Assembly (NCBI GenBank): GCA_010093685.1
Contig: MU006221.1
Location: forward strand, 1,085,491-1,149,490
From: Ophiobolus disseminans
Lineage: Eukaryota; Ascomycota; Dothideomycetes; Pleosporales; Phaeosphaeriaceae
Reading direction: 5' to 3'
Length of the DNA: 64,000 nucleotides
Positions 23,488 through 34,705 of the stretch are shown here, one piece after another. Each line of letters starts with the position of its first letter. Position 1 is the stretch's first letter. The position numbers and the translations under genes were made by a program. Below the pieces are notes generated by a model that saw only the letters and a list, made by a program, of their open reading frames with translations, was not told the origin of the DNA and made no database searches.

Positions 23488-24190
23488 ATCGACAGTTCGA
23501 GCTCTTCTTTGTACATATTTCTTTATCTCTTTACGTCGCTGCATGATACCCTGGATCCTACCGTTTCTGTTTAGCGGCACTCAAAACCACCGGCGTTATA
23601 TTGTTTGGGCATTCCTTCCTATTTTCAAGGATGCAAGTTGGTTCGAGCCGAGTCATGACATGCATCCCAAGCGAGGGGCATGCTTTGTTGCATAGTTTGG
23701 AGTCTGTTATCGTTTTGCATACAGGCGGTTTTGAATCACACGCTTGATGAAGACCATTTTGGAAGGAAGAGGAAGAAGTGGAAGCGGGAAAAGACTTATG
23801 AAATGGTTCATACGCTTTGTTTTTATTGTATAAGTTGATGTAATCCATAAGAGATAGCTTTCGATTCGAGATGGGGAGAATACATACGCTTAAGTACGCT
23901 TTGTATATGTCTTTGGGGTGCTGAGAGATGGTGACTAGTGTATAGCTACTAGGCGACTTGACAGCCACATACTCAAGACCCAGGTTATCTCAAGAAAGGG
24001 GACATAAGTTAAACATGATGGTAATTTCCTAACACGTCCAACCACGACAGTCTCTAATCCACCAACATATCCTCACCCCCACAGAACTCCCTCCTCCCCT
24101 CCTTCCCACCCAGCCACCTCCACAACACCATCCTCGCACCACGACACGCCCCCAATAAAGCACCCACACCAGCCTACAACACCAACCCCC
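23488..24190. other. Intergenic, convergent 3' ends
   Basis: Lies between the 3' ends of the four-TM gene (+) and the small secreted protein gene (-). CA/CC-rich after 24050. No gene seen. Confidence 0.45.
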
Positions 24191-24741
24191 CTAACAAAAC
24201 GACGCAGGCATCACCTCGCGCCCATACGCAGCTATCTCATTCACCCACCACCACGCCGCCGTCGCCCTCCCACACGCCCTGTCCAGCCAAGCATATACCC
24301 CATTACAGCCCCGTCAAAACACCTCGTCCAGTCCGCATAATTGCAGCCGTACACGACGGCCGGGCCCTGGATCTGTACGATGACCCGGCTGCGGAAATAG
24401 TACCCAGCGCCGCACATCGCTGCGAAAGCGCGCGTCGCGACAGCGAGGCTGTCTGCGTCGATGCCGTGGTCGACGCTGCGAGCTATGAGGGCGGATTTGG
24501 GATGGGCGGGGAGGGGCAAGGGCGGAGGAGGGGTGCTGATGGTGTTGGTGTCGGTGCTGGTGAGGAGAGTGTAGCGTGTAGTGCCGTCTTGATCGAGGTC
24601 GACGAGGTACGTGCCGTTTTCCAGGTCCCAGCCCGATGCTGGGGCACTGAGGAGGCCCTAGGGTTTTATTTGGAGAGCGGAAGTAGGGCTTGCGGTGACG
24701 ATGGCGAGAAGGAGGGAGGAAAGAATGGAGTGGATGAGCAT
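24191..24741 (-). CDS. Small secreted Cys protein, in-frame TAG or mini-intron
   Basis: Starts MLIHSILSSLLLAI, a signal peptide. The mature part has GWDLENGTYLVDLDQDG, then a Pro linker, then a C-terminal block with four Cys: MCGAGYYF, YGCNY, RACGR and a terminal ASFC. A 44-nt intron (24279-24322, GTGTTT..GGACAG) is required: splicing joins YGCNYADWTR to ACGRATAA and restores a frame ending VNEIAAYGREVMPASFC. Just after the signal peptide an in-frame TAG (24658-24660) interrupts the gene. It vanishes if 24658-24699 is a 42-nt intron (GTCACC..CCCTAG) that uses this TAG as its acceptor, giving 154 residues with exons 24700-24741, 24323-24657 and 24191-24278. Otherwise the gene is broken. The donor is weak and no branch site is clear. 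The layout is effector-like; family unknown. Confidence 0.6.
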
Positions 24742-26046
24742 TGTTGCTTGGAAGGCGGTAGGTAGGTAGAGGATTGGGCAAGGGTTGAATGTAATGGAAT
24801 GGAATGGAATGGGATATAAGAGGCTGTGAGTGCGTCCTTACTTATATCCATCCCATCTATACCAACCTTGGAACACACTCTAATACTCACACGCAGCCCA
24901 GCTATCTCTCCCGGCAAACATGCAAACGCGCCTCTCACATTCCACAGGCCCCCCACTAGCTTCACACCAAACTCTACACACCGCTCGTCATTCTTTATCC
25001 AATGCGTCACGATGAACATCAAGCAACGAACAAAGCCGCCAGGCGTGCCACACCAACAGCGACTACGCTAGCACTCAACCCAGCCACAGCGAGATGACAT
25101 CACGAGCACACATACTCGTCCACTCAGCTACCTTTCCAGCACCTGCTCAACGTACAAAGGACCCTTATCAGGCAAATATTCAGCGCCGCACCACTCCACT
25201 ACTGCATGTGCTGCACGAAATTCGTATCTGCTCTTTTCCCTAGATTTCGACGACGAAAGCTAGAATGTCGTTACAGTATTCCCAAGACTTTCCAGACACT
25301 GTAATGTGAATCTGCAAAAAGGTAGACTTCTGTCTACATGCACCAGATGAATTTGGCCTTTCCTCATAGCTGCTCAAAAAAGGCAAAGAAGTAAGCATGA
25401 TGAATAAATCAGTGCATATGAAGCTGCGTCGTACATGTGCGACGCTCGTGACGGGTTGTGGCCGTGTAGCAGGTGAGATTTCGATTCTGATCAAGTGTGT
25501 CGTGAGATTGTACGACCCTGAGTCCAGAACACAAGCGACTCAATTTGTACAGACCAATAACGAGCCAAGACATGACACGCATGTTAAAGCAAAGTTGGAT
25601 GTTTCCAGTTCAATTATTAGCAGTACAAAGAGCATCTATCGCTCTACAATCCATCCCGCATGTCCTCACACAATCGTGTCGCTATTCCATCATCCGCGTC
25701 CCAGTAGGTAGTGAGACGGTGAAGACAAGATCAACACGTCGAGAACTTTGATGGAAAAAGAAGAAAAAAGTGAAGAAAAACAAGTGAGAGTACACTGACC
25801 CTCGCAAGAAGCTGACCGAGTAAAACCACCAGATCGTTGTGGTACAAGGCCGCAAAGTATGCTGTGAATGAAGAGAAGAGATGAACATGCTGTTGTGTTC
25901 GTGGTGCCGAGCCTGACGCCTTCTGAAAACCGGGAGCCCTGTTGAACAACTCTATGTGTCTGAGACAGGTAATGTATCGCGCTTAAAAGCACTCAACCAT
26001 CGATACGAACAGCCCGGGTGTTTGTCAACCGGAACGATAGAGACCC
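24742..26046. other. Intergenic, no gene seen
   Basis: Upstream of the small secreted protein gene and downstream of the 1384-residue gene (both minus). Several short frames, none convincing. A short ATGGA-type simple repeat occurs near 24800. Confidence 0.45.
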
Positions 26047-29000
26047 TCAGTGAACAGGAGCGGCCGCACGCCTAGCCCAGGTCGCAGCTTGGTGTCCTGT
26101 ACCCGAGCCTGTTGTGGGACGACTGCTGTTCGACCAGGAATTCGAGTTGGAGGGGCGGGTCGTGTTGCTCGGGCGGTCTGTCTGGCTCTGTCCAGAGGGC
26201 TTACGTGGACGGTCCTTGGATCCACCGGTAGATGATCCGTTGGGAGCGTTGCTGTTCCTCTTCGGCTTGCTATATGGGCCGCTGTTTCGGATCGCACGTC
26301 GTCCTCGCGGCATCGACTTAATGATGGCTTCACGCATGGTGTCAATGCGGATGACAACATCAATCTTCTGAGCGGTTCGCTCATGGTCGAAAGCCTCGAG
26401 TCTGCGCTGCGTGAAGGGGTTTTCGATCTTCTTGAACCGGATGAGAGCCGAGTCGTCATTGGGTGCCGCAACAGCAGGCTCGTTGGCTGCCAGATGCGAC
26501 GCCTTTGACAGCTTCACCGTCGGCAGTGAGCCAAACTCTCTGTCCTCGAAGAGCACCTCAGTGCCCTTGCGAGTGATGACATCCGCGCCACGGTCGTATG
26601 CGAAGTTGCGCTTGACAGGTGCATTTGGTAAAGACACAGTCGCTGAGCCAGTATTTCCACGGACCTCGAGCGCGGCTTTGGAGGAGGCAGCGATAGGCAG
26701 CGACTTCGGATTTGCGGGTGCGACTGGAGTTGCAACGTTCGTTGTCTTGCTGCTGGCAGCTTGCTCGGCTTGCGCATGAGATGTGCCGGGCTTTTCCAGG
26801 AGCTTGTTAAACCGAGCCTGCCATTCCGGATTCATGGTGAGAGGACGAGCCCCCAATCCAGGGTTACCACGGGGTGGCATAGTGACTGGAGCATCAGCCT
26901 GCACAGGGCCTCCTGCAGCGGGTCGAGGGAGTCGCACGACAGGAGAGGGTTTGGGTAGCCTCACTAGTGGGTGGCCTGCACCGCTAGCAAAGGCGGGATG
27001 GCTTTCGGTTTCCGGTGGCGGAGGTGGAGAGTCGGCCTTTGAGGACGCAGTCACTGCTGGTTGCGACGTTGACTCGGTTGAGCGAGGGAAGAATCGGGAA
27101 GCACGGGGTCCTGTAGCTTGTTGCAGAGGAGTACCTTGACCAAGAGTATGCTGAGGCGAGGGCGCTTCATGGGGCAGCTTGACTGCATCGTCCTTGACGG
27201 CGCCGTTAGGCAAGCCTCTGTTTCCGCCAACCTGCTCATACATTGTGGTATGAGACTGGCCGCGCTGATTCTTGTACGTCTCGCGGATCTCTGGTCGGAG
27301 TGCGTCACCGCCCATGCCCTCCCGATCCTGTCGACCCTTCGCAGCCATGTCTTTGTCATCCTGATCGATGAGGGCCTTGAAGTTGTGCCAAGCATGGGCC
27401 TGAGGTGGCGCAATTGGGCCAGGCCGTTGGGGTAGCACGATTTGGGCAACCATTGGTCCGGACTGGGGTGGCAGGGACTGTGCGGGAGTTGTGTTTGGAG
27501 GCTGTGAGCTTGAGAGTTTGGGCGCAATGTTCAGATTGACGGTAGCTGTCGGTGTCGGCTGTGGCTGCGAGGGTTGTTGCGGCTGAACAGTACGGGGCTG
27601 GTTACGATCATACGCAGAACCAAACGTGCCGTTACCAAGAGCTCTTTCCTTTGTAGGCGGAGGTCCCCAAACTTGAGATGTCCAAGGGCGAGGTTGTGGT
27701 GCTGAATTGGGTTGCCAGCTAGCTTGTGTTGCCTGTGATCTCGGGCCCGCAGGAACCGGGTTTTCTGATTGGCTAGCGCCTTTTAATTGTTCACCAGGCT
27801 GCCGCGACTTTTCATTCTCGCGGGTGAAAGCGTCGAGCGGTTTTGCGGGCTGTGGCGCTAGTGGAGGTTGCGGCCTCGTTTGGTTTTCGGTCTGTGCTTT
27901 GGCAGTTGAAGGACTGATAGTGGGGTCCGCTGTGACGGCCTTGGAGCCCTCCACTGGCGACGCCTTCTTGACTGGCTGCGCGTGGTGAACCTTCATCATG
28001 CCATACTGAGCAATTTCGCCGTCGGTTGTCGGTACAGGTGGCTTTGGTGGCGAATGAGCTGCAGCGGGTGCCGCGTGATCCTTCTTGGGTGACTGCTGAG
28101 GAGCATGCGCAGGCAGCGGCTCTTTGGCTTTGGGTGGACCCATGGCTGCTAGCCTCTTTGCCAGGCGCTCCTTCCTCTCCGCTTCCTCCTTCTCTTCCGC
28201 CTCTCGCTCCTGCTGCTTCTTCAGGCGAGCGCGCTCGATCTTGTCCGCCATAAGACGCTTCTGCGCTTCGACTGGGTCCTCTGCGGGTGGCGCAGGTGGC
28301 GCGGATGGCGCACTGACTGGAGTGGGCAGATCGTGGGCGCCCGAGGAAGCTACGGAGTACGGTGATGCTGGGTGCGCATGTGTTACGTTGGGTGAGATGG
28401 CCTGCGCAATGGACGGTTGGCGAGATACTGCTGAGCTTGATGAATCCACTCCGTTGATAGCATGTGATCCGCGTCGCTCGAAGCCGATAGGTCCAGTAGG
28501 CATATCCGGTGGTCGTCGGTCGAACGACATCCGTCGTGGGTTACCTCCACTGACATTCGAAGAATTCCTCCTCCTCCCTCCTCCCCACATGGGCGCATCG
28601 CCCCCAGATCTCGACTGTTGGAAAGCTGCTGATGGCTCAGCTGGCCCGTCTTGGGACGGTCTCTGCAGGACAGAGGGCTGTTGGCGGAAGCCAGAGTCCC
28701 GCGTGGAGCCCCTCCGCATGTCATTGACCGGTTCGTAGCGGCCGCTCTGCGAGTTGAAGAGCTCTGGGCGAGTACGGCTGTCATCGCGCCAAGAGCGGTT
28801 GAAGTCATCTGGGGCGATTTCCTTGGCCGGGAGCGAGGGCATGGGGTCGTAGCCATACGATTCTCGCTGTGAGAAGCGCTGCTGCGGTTGCTGTGCCGGA
28901 GGGTTAACGTGGATCGGCGAGACCTTCTCAACCGGAGGCAGTGTTGCCCATGGCGACTTCTTTTCCGAGGCAGATGGTTTAGAGACCAATGTGGGCTTCT

Positions 29001-30250
29001 CCGGTTGGCCCTTCAGCACCAAGCTAGACTTTCCGGTTGCTGTGGTTGCTGCAGTTGCTGGTTGTGTGTGCGCTCCGGGCTTCAAAATGGTCTTTGTTCC
29101 GCCTGAGACGGTGGTTTTAGGGTTGCTCGGGGCTGCAACAGGTGCAGGCTTTGGTGTCTCCACAGCCGTCTCTGGCGCTTTCGCGATGATCTTGGGCTCT
29201 TCGACTGGCGGTGGTTCGTTTTCTCCTGCTGCGCCCGATGATTTTGTCCCATCCATCCACTGCACAGTTTCGGGGGCCCAATCATCCTCATCATCGTCGA
29301 TATCGGCCCACTTTGCCTCTTTTCCAGCCTCGTCTGCCTGTAGTCGCGTCGCAAGATGAATGCCATACTGCTGCTTGAGTTCCTCGTCGGTGAACTGTTT
29401 CGGGGGAGCTGGCGGAACGGGCTGATTCTTGTTCCAGACCTTGCTCGCATCAGGGCCGGCGCCTGCACCGTTGACCTTCCCAAGCATGCGGGGGGCGTTT
29501 CCGGTACCCAGTTTGGCCACCAGGCGGGGTTTCGCGGTGAGCACTGCTGAGGAAGCGGAAGGTGCAACTGGCGCTGCCTTCTCGCCAGGCCGTACGGGGG
29601 GCGTGGAAACTACAGACTTGGCCAGGAAATTCTTGGTTACGGATACGGATTTGAAGGCGGATGGCTTCTTCATCGAGGTCGTCCGCACATGGTTTGCGTC
29701 CCGCTTCGACTGGTCCACGCTGCTTGGCCGGCTGATGTCGGTGTCTGAGCCGCCGCTCGCATCTGCAATGGCATTTTCGCTGGAGTCACCATTCAACAAG
29801 GCTCTGTCATTGTCGACCATAGCCTGCCATTGTCAGTATCTACTATGATATGCCATCACCATCTGAATATACCTCTATCGCAGCTCCGTCGGCTTTCCCC
29901 GAGACGCGTGCACTGCCAGCGGGGGCGGCATCTGCACCATTCGCACTCGCGGCAATCGAAGAGGGGTCGGAAAGGGTCGGGTTCGCAGTCGCAGGGCCCG
30001 AGGGCAGCTCGCCATTGGCGGCGGGGGTGTTGGTAGTTGACGCAGTATCGTCGATGGGCGCCAGGCGTCCCACCGACTGTGCTTCCTTTACCACATCTTT
30101 GGTGACCTGCTCTGCCATAACAGTTTCCGAAGCTGTCGTGGCCAAGGAAACGGCGTCAGAGCTGTGTTCGGTGTCGAAGGAGAATGCGGAGACGGGGGTG
30201 ACGGGCGTGGACTGCGGCGAGTCGAGCCCAGTCGCGCGCTCATCCGACAT
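26047..30250 (-). CDS. Very large disordered fungal protein
   Basis: Exons 29873-30250 and 26047-29823 with a 49-nt intron (GTATAT..ACTGACAATGGCAG) join in phase to 1384 residues. It is mostly disordered: Pro, Ala, Ser, Gln and Lys runs with many SP sites. Three ordered-looking islands stand out. The first is KQFTDEELKQQYGIHLATRL followed by KWADIDDDEDDWAPE near residues 268-312. The second is a long charged helix (VEAQKRLMADKIERARLKKQ...RLAKRLAAMG) in the middle. The third is a C-terminal block near residues 1230-1320 (VLFEDREFGSLPTVKLSKA; IRFKKIENPFTQRRLEAFD; MREAIIKSMPRGRRAIRN) followed by an RGG-poor, Asn/Ser/Gly-rich tail. It is the style of a conserved filamentous-fungal protein, perhaps nucleic-acid- or translation-associated, but I cannot assign a function. 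Confidence 0.8.
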
Positions 30251-31021
30251 GCGCGCGTAGAGACTAAGAAAGCGGGAATAATCACCTAGTGTCAGATGCT
30301 ACAAGTCGCCACGGAGTTGGAGTGGGCGCTTCCGCAGAAACGTCGTCTGCGTGTGTCTTGGTCGGACGCGGCGAATGCGGAGGTTCGGCTTGGGGTGGTC
30401 GCTCGGGATGGGGGTCGAGGCAGGCGCGTGTGTGTTTGTCGCGCTGGGGATACCGAACGGCGTGCAGCTGCGTCCGGGAGGGTAATAGCGGAATAAGCAG
30501 CCCTTTAGTTGTGGGGCGCGATGGGTGATGAGTGGAGAGATAGGAGTTGCCAGCAAGTCACTTGCAACGTGAGGCGGCGACGCTTCTTGGCGCTTCGACC
30601 TCTTTGTAGCAGCGGAGTGCTTTCGGCAACCACGTCACGCATTCCCCACCAGCTGACGCCTCAACCGGAGCACTTTGCTACAGGGAAACATGATACGTTA
30701 GACGGGCAGAGACTGTGTCAGAAAAAGAGTAGGGCGCATGCATGTGGCGTCCATGGAGAGAAACATTGAAGGAGTCATCGCTCTCAGAACAAGACATGTC
30801 CAGGGATAACATGAATAGACTCTCAATATTTGAAGCAGAGTTGATGACTCCAGCACCATGCGCCCTTGTTGTTCACGTTGGGACGAAACATGCCAGTGGA
30901 AATGGTCTTGGTTGCACCTCAAATAGGAACGGACGATCCGGCTAGATGTTGATTGATCGCTACATTCTACATTTACACGTTCAGCCCGTTTGCTCGCAGT
31001 CTGCTATACACAAAGGCCCGC
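30251..31021. other. Intergenic, no gene seen
   Basis: Holds the promoter of the 1384-residue gene (-) and the 3' side of ATP17 (-). No protein-like frame. Confidence 0.45.
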
Positions 31022-31669
31022 TTAGTGGGTGTTGTTCTTGTGGTGGCCTGGAGGGATGTGAGTCACTTCGCATGGACATCTATTTGTTCGACTTACGCAA
31101 ATGGAAGTAGTAGTTCTGTGCGTAGCCGAACGCGATCAAGGCGCCGATGACGTGGACAAGTGCTGCGAATAGTCAGATATTGACTCTTGATATATCCAAC
31201 CATAACGAAATGGATCATTGGGGGGTACACATAGGTTCCGGATGCACGTACGCTTCGCTGATGGGTTCTTTCCGAAGTACTTCTTCTGGTAGCGGCCGAT
31301 AAGACCCTTACCCTGGGGCTCCGGAGCTGGGCCACGGGGCAGCTTCTCGTAGAAGCTCACGACCTTCTGCATGCGGACCGCATTGGGAGATGCGCCGATG
31401 ACCTTTGTATTGTTAGTGAATGTTCCTGTCCTCCATGTGCATCCCAATTCGGCGTCTAAATGTGTGGTATCGCAGGTCGTGTTGAGTGTTGATTGGGGAT
31501 TACGCATGTGGTCCTGGAGGCATCGGAATGATTAGATCGTGGTGGGAATTTCCTTACACTGGGAGAGGCAATCTGTATCTTGTCAGCGCAATGCGATGTG
31601 TAGAGGTGGGCGTGAGCGGACCTTCGGAGGAATGAGGGTCGAGAGACCGCGCTTTTGGATGAAGCTCAT
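31022..31669 (-). CDS. ATP17: Mitochondrial ATP synthase subunit f
   Basis: Small membrane subunit of the F1Fo-ATP synthase, 101 residues, matching the usual size. Five exons: 31622-31669, 31558-31572, 31252-31402, 31097-31162 and 31022-31047, all GT-AG and in phase. Exon 2 is only 15 nt (IASPS). The protein reads MSFIQKRGLSTLIPPK at the start, then SPNAVRMQKVVSFYEKLPRG and KGLIGRYQKKYFGKNPSA. A TM helix follows (LVHVIGALIAFGYAQNYYF), and the protein ends HLRHHKNNTH, the classic subunit-f tail. Unspliced frames miss most of this. It is divergent from the complex I gene NDUFS4, with 245 bp between start codons. Confidence 0.93.
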
Positions 31670-31914
31670 CTTGACGGCTAGCGATCAATTAGCATCAATT
31701 GGCCTTTCCGTGGAGTCTTGTACTTTCAGAGCAACGCACCTGGGCTGGCAAGACAATGAGGGGAGATGGGGTCGACGATGAGGTTGAGTTGCAAGAGCTG
31801 CGAGTTTCTCCCGCCGGCGCCAAGCCTTCTTGATCCGAGCTTCATCCATCATCGACACTCGACCTCACGGTTGCACGTAGTCGCCGCCGCCGCCCCTCAC
31901 ACAACACGCCCGCC
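31670..31914. promoter_or_regulatory. Shared promoter of ATP17 and NDUFS4
   Basis: The 245 bp between two divergent OXPHOS genes. A CCAAT motif (minus strand, 31698-31702) lies near the ATP17 start; CCAAT-binding HAP complexes commonly control respiratory genes in fungi. Co-regulation is inferred from the arrangement. Confidence 0.45.
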
Positions 31915-32679
31915 ATGTCTGCCCTGCCCAAGTCAATCGGATCACGAATCCTCGCCCCGGCCCTGCGCCCATCCGCTACGAGGGCCATTGCGCCCAGATA
32001 CCGTACATACGCCACCGAGCCCGAGCGCAAGACGAGCTCCAGCGATGCGCCCGCTGTCCCCCTCAAGAGCGACTCGACCCAGATCCGCGAAGAAGGAGCA
32101 GCCGAGGGAATGAGGCATCAGCCAGACTACAACGTGGCCATCGACTACCGGACCTCGTACGCCCCACCAACGTCCATCACGCAAGACGGCAGCTAATCGG
32201 CCTGCAGCAACTTCTCTCCAATTCCCAAACGTGTCATGGACGGAAGTGAGCCTGGTGAGAGTGTAGCAGCGGCTGTTCTCTCTGGTGCCCCTGTCGATCT
32301 CCAGGCGCGCACTGTTCGGTATGATCTTTACCTTAATATGCTATATAGACTTGACGCTGATAAATGCAGTATCTACCGCCCTACAAAGACTGCCACTCAG
32401 TCTGGTAACTGGAACGCTTCACATTGGCTGATGGACTGGGACGTACTGCCCAAGGGCCACCGGTGGGAGAATCCATTGATGGGCTGGGCATCGTCTGCCG
32501 ACTTCATGAACGGCCACAGGATTCAGTTCAAGAGCAAGGAAGATGCCATCAAATTCGCCAACAAGCAGGGCTACGAGTACTTTGTGCAGGAGCCGAACGA
32601 GCGCAAGTTCCGTCCCAAGGCATATGCTAACCTCTTCACACACAGCCCAAAGAAGCTGAAGATCATAACGACCAAATAA
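31915..32679 (+). CDS. Complex I accessory subunit NDUFS4
   Basis: 21-kDa/18-kDa-type accessory subunit of NADH:ubiquinone oxidoreductase, matrix arm. Exons 31915-32156, 32208-32318 and 32370-32679 (introns 51 nt each) join to 220 residues. Residues 1-40 are a presequence: basic and Ala/Ser-rich, with RYRTYATEP as a likely cleavage area. The NDUFS4 signature spans the second junction (ARTVRIYRPTKTATQSG), followed by HWLMDWDVLPKGHRWENPLMGWASS, AIKFANKQGYEYFV and PKAYANLF, ending KKLKIITTK. The start is the first ATG, 245 bp from ATP17. Confidence 0.95.
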
Positions 32680-33246
32680 GAGAAGGCTCGAGAATCCGTG
32701 GCTCATCACTTGTACATATTGCATTGGAAGTACCTTTTCTCTCGCTTCATCTCCACTTCTCTTCACTTGTGATGTTGACCTGCTAGCGTAACTTCGCAGA
32801 CGCATGACTGATCTCACCGACGAGGGGCAGTTGTCGTCGTCGGACCCTGACCCCAAGTTCTGGGTTGTTCAGTAAAACGCCTTGTGGAGCGTTTGCAGTT
32901 GCAATCTCCCGTCGAGCGCTCCTCATGCAGGGTCTTGTCTGGTGGTGTAGGACACAGCTCACGAGGGCACTGAAAGCCTGTATATTGGCTGTTTGTTCTG
33001 TAGTTCTGACCGTCGAGAATGCCTTGCGTTTGCTCGCAATTTCACCTCGAGAAAATCCCTCAGTGGCAAATCACAGTCACCGCGAGAAGCTATCCTGTAT
33101 ATACACAGAGACTTTCCTGCCTCCACTCACTTTCCTCACAACACCCCACGGAATAGCCAGCCACACTGACAGCACATCACCTCACTAGCTGTACAGACCC
33201 GAGTACAGGCAGCACACACTCAAACATCAACGAAAGAACCGTCAAG
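32680..33246. other. Intergenic, no gene seen
   Basis: 3' side of NDUFS4 and 5' leader of the small gene at 33247. The last ~60 bp are A/C-rich, as in a fungal 5' UTR. No other feature seen. Confidence 0.45.
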
Positions 33247-33701
33247 ATGGGTCGTGGAGCATACGACATGTCCGACGCCGGCGCTTCGAAGTCCTCAGCT
33301 GGGCAATATGCCATCAATGCCCAACACGCAGCTCAGGCTGAGGCAGAAGTAAGTCATTGAGGATATCCAGGACATACTATCAGGACTAACGTGACATAGC
33401 GCGATGCGGAGATGAAGGCAGCCGTGGAGCAAAGCAAATGCTCATCAGGTCAAAGAAGTCACGCGGAATCAAGGTGTGTCATTCATCACTGTCAATTGCA
33501 TTGTGCATCACTGACATGAACATCTCCAGGCCGCGAAATTGGAGGCCAAGAGGCAGGCCGAAGGTGCCTCGAGCGCCTCCAAGACCGAGCCTACGGGCAG
33601 TGAACAAGAAGCGGAGGAGAAGTGGGGACCATCTGGGTGCCTCAAGACGGTGGCACAAGTGGAGTGTGAAGGAATTGGACGCCTCCGGGCAGGCATATTA
33701 G
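33247..33701 (+). CDS. Small hypothetical protein, uncertain splicing
   Basis: ATG in a good context (TCAAGATGG). Exon 1 (33247-33348) encodes MGRGAYDMSDAGASKSSAGQ... ending AQAEAE at a strong donor (GTAAGT); the acceptor is ACATAG at 33399. Exon 2 begins RDAEMKAAVEQSK, clearly helical and Ala/Glu-rich. A second intron (GTGTGT..CTCCAG, ending 33529) follows. In the phase given by these sites the rest is Arg/Pro-rich and stops at 33701. In the next frame the same DNA reads AAKLEAKRQAEGASS, more in keeping with exons 1-2. Either a small splice shift or an indel separates the two. No family recognised. Confidence 0.4.
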
Positions 33702-33767
33702 GATTTGATAGACGGCTGATAAGCCACTGAAGCACTAACCAGCTTCCCCAATTCATATAGATTTAAC

Positions 33768-34705
33768 TCATTTCTGATCCGCCAAAAACTCCTGCACAAC
33801 ATTCATAAAGTCCGTATTAACAAAGCCATTCTTCATCTTCGTCACCTTTGTCGTCGTTACTTTGTTCGTCGTCTGTCCGCCATCGTCACCCGCCGCACGC
33901 CTAAAACACCACGGATAATCCCGCTGGAGCGACTTACCGCTTGGATCGCCTCCTTGGCCGCGGGCAGGAACTTGCTCGCCATCTTCTCGTTTCCGGACGT
34001 TGAGGGGTGCTCGCCGTCGTCCGTGTCGGAGACCGGGTTGAAGCCCTCGAAGTTGTTGACAAAGTACACGGGCGAGTCCGACGTGCTCTTGCTGGGTGCG
34101 TACTCTTTTATCCGGGCGGAGAGCGCGGCGATGTCCTTGGAGTTGTTGGGGTTGCTGGATGTGTCCCAGCGCTTGGGATCTACGGGGGTGAGGTTGGACC
34201 ATACGATTTGCATCTTTGGGTTCTTTTTGCGCATCTGCTCGATCAGGGTGTCGTAGGCCTTGATGATGGTGTCCAGGGGCTTGTGGCCGAGGATAACGTC
34301 GTTGTGGCCGAGGAACATTACGACCACATCCACGGCGGGTTGCTGGTTCAGCCATGTGGTGAGGTTGCCCTTTGCTGCGTAGTCGGTTGCCTGGGATCCT
34401 GAGTGGCCTTCGTGGTCATTGTCCGTTCCGGGGAATTGTTTCAGGCAGTCCTGGGATCCTTGTTGCGAGCCGACAAAGTCGTAGTTCTTGACACCAGCGG
34501 CCTTTAGTTTCGCGTCCAGGTTGTTGCGCCAGCACCGCTACAAGGCATGTCAGTAAGGCTGCATATGCGACTGGCAAAGGTGAGGTTAACTTACTGTGAC
34601 AATGGAAGCACCGAACGGCATAACTTTTACAGACTGCTGGGCCATAACCTGGCCCGCAAGACTGAGCAGCCCGAAGGCTGTAAGAGCACCAACTTTGACC
34701 ATCAT
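33768..34705 (-). CDS. Secreted SGNH/GDSL esterase (CE3-like)
   Basis: Exons 34595-34705, 33938-34537 and 33768-33872 (introns 57 and 65 nt) join to 271 residues. A signal peptide (GALTAFGLLSLAGQVMA) is present. Block I reads MPFGASIV, with the nucleophile Ser kept but GDS changed to GAS, a variant common in fungi. CWRNNLDAKL, YDFVGS and EGHSGSQA follow, as in acetyl-xylan-esterase-like CE3 proteins. Block III is LGHNDV (GxND) and block V is DDGEHPS, supplying the catalytic Asp/His. All four SGNH residues are therefore present and the enzyme is likely active outside the cell on acetylated polysaccharide; the substrate is inferred. The third exon is short and its acceptor (GGACAG) is the least certain point. 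Confidence 0.85.

Noticed and set aside
24241..24519. Uninterrupted 92-codon minus frame as a separate gene
   Set aside because: It is the middle part of the secreted protein read through its 44-nt intron; its C-terminus GRVGGRRRRGGG is intron/shadow sequence.
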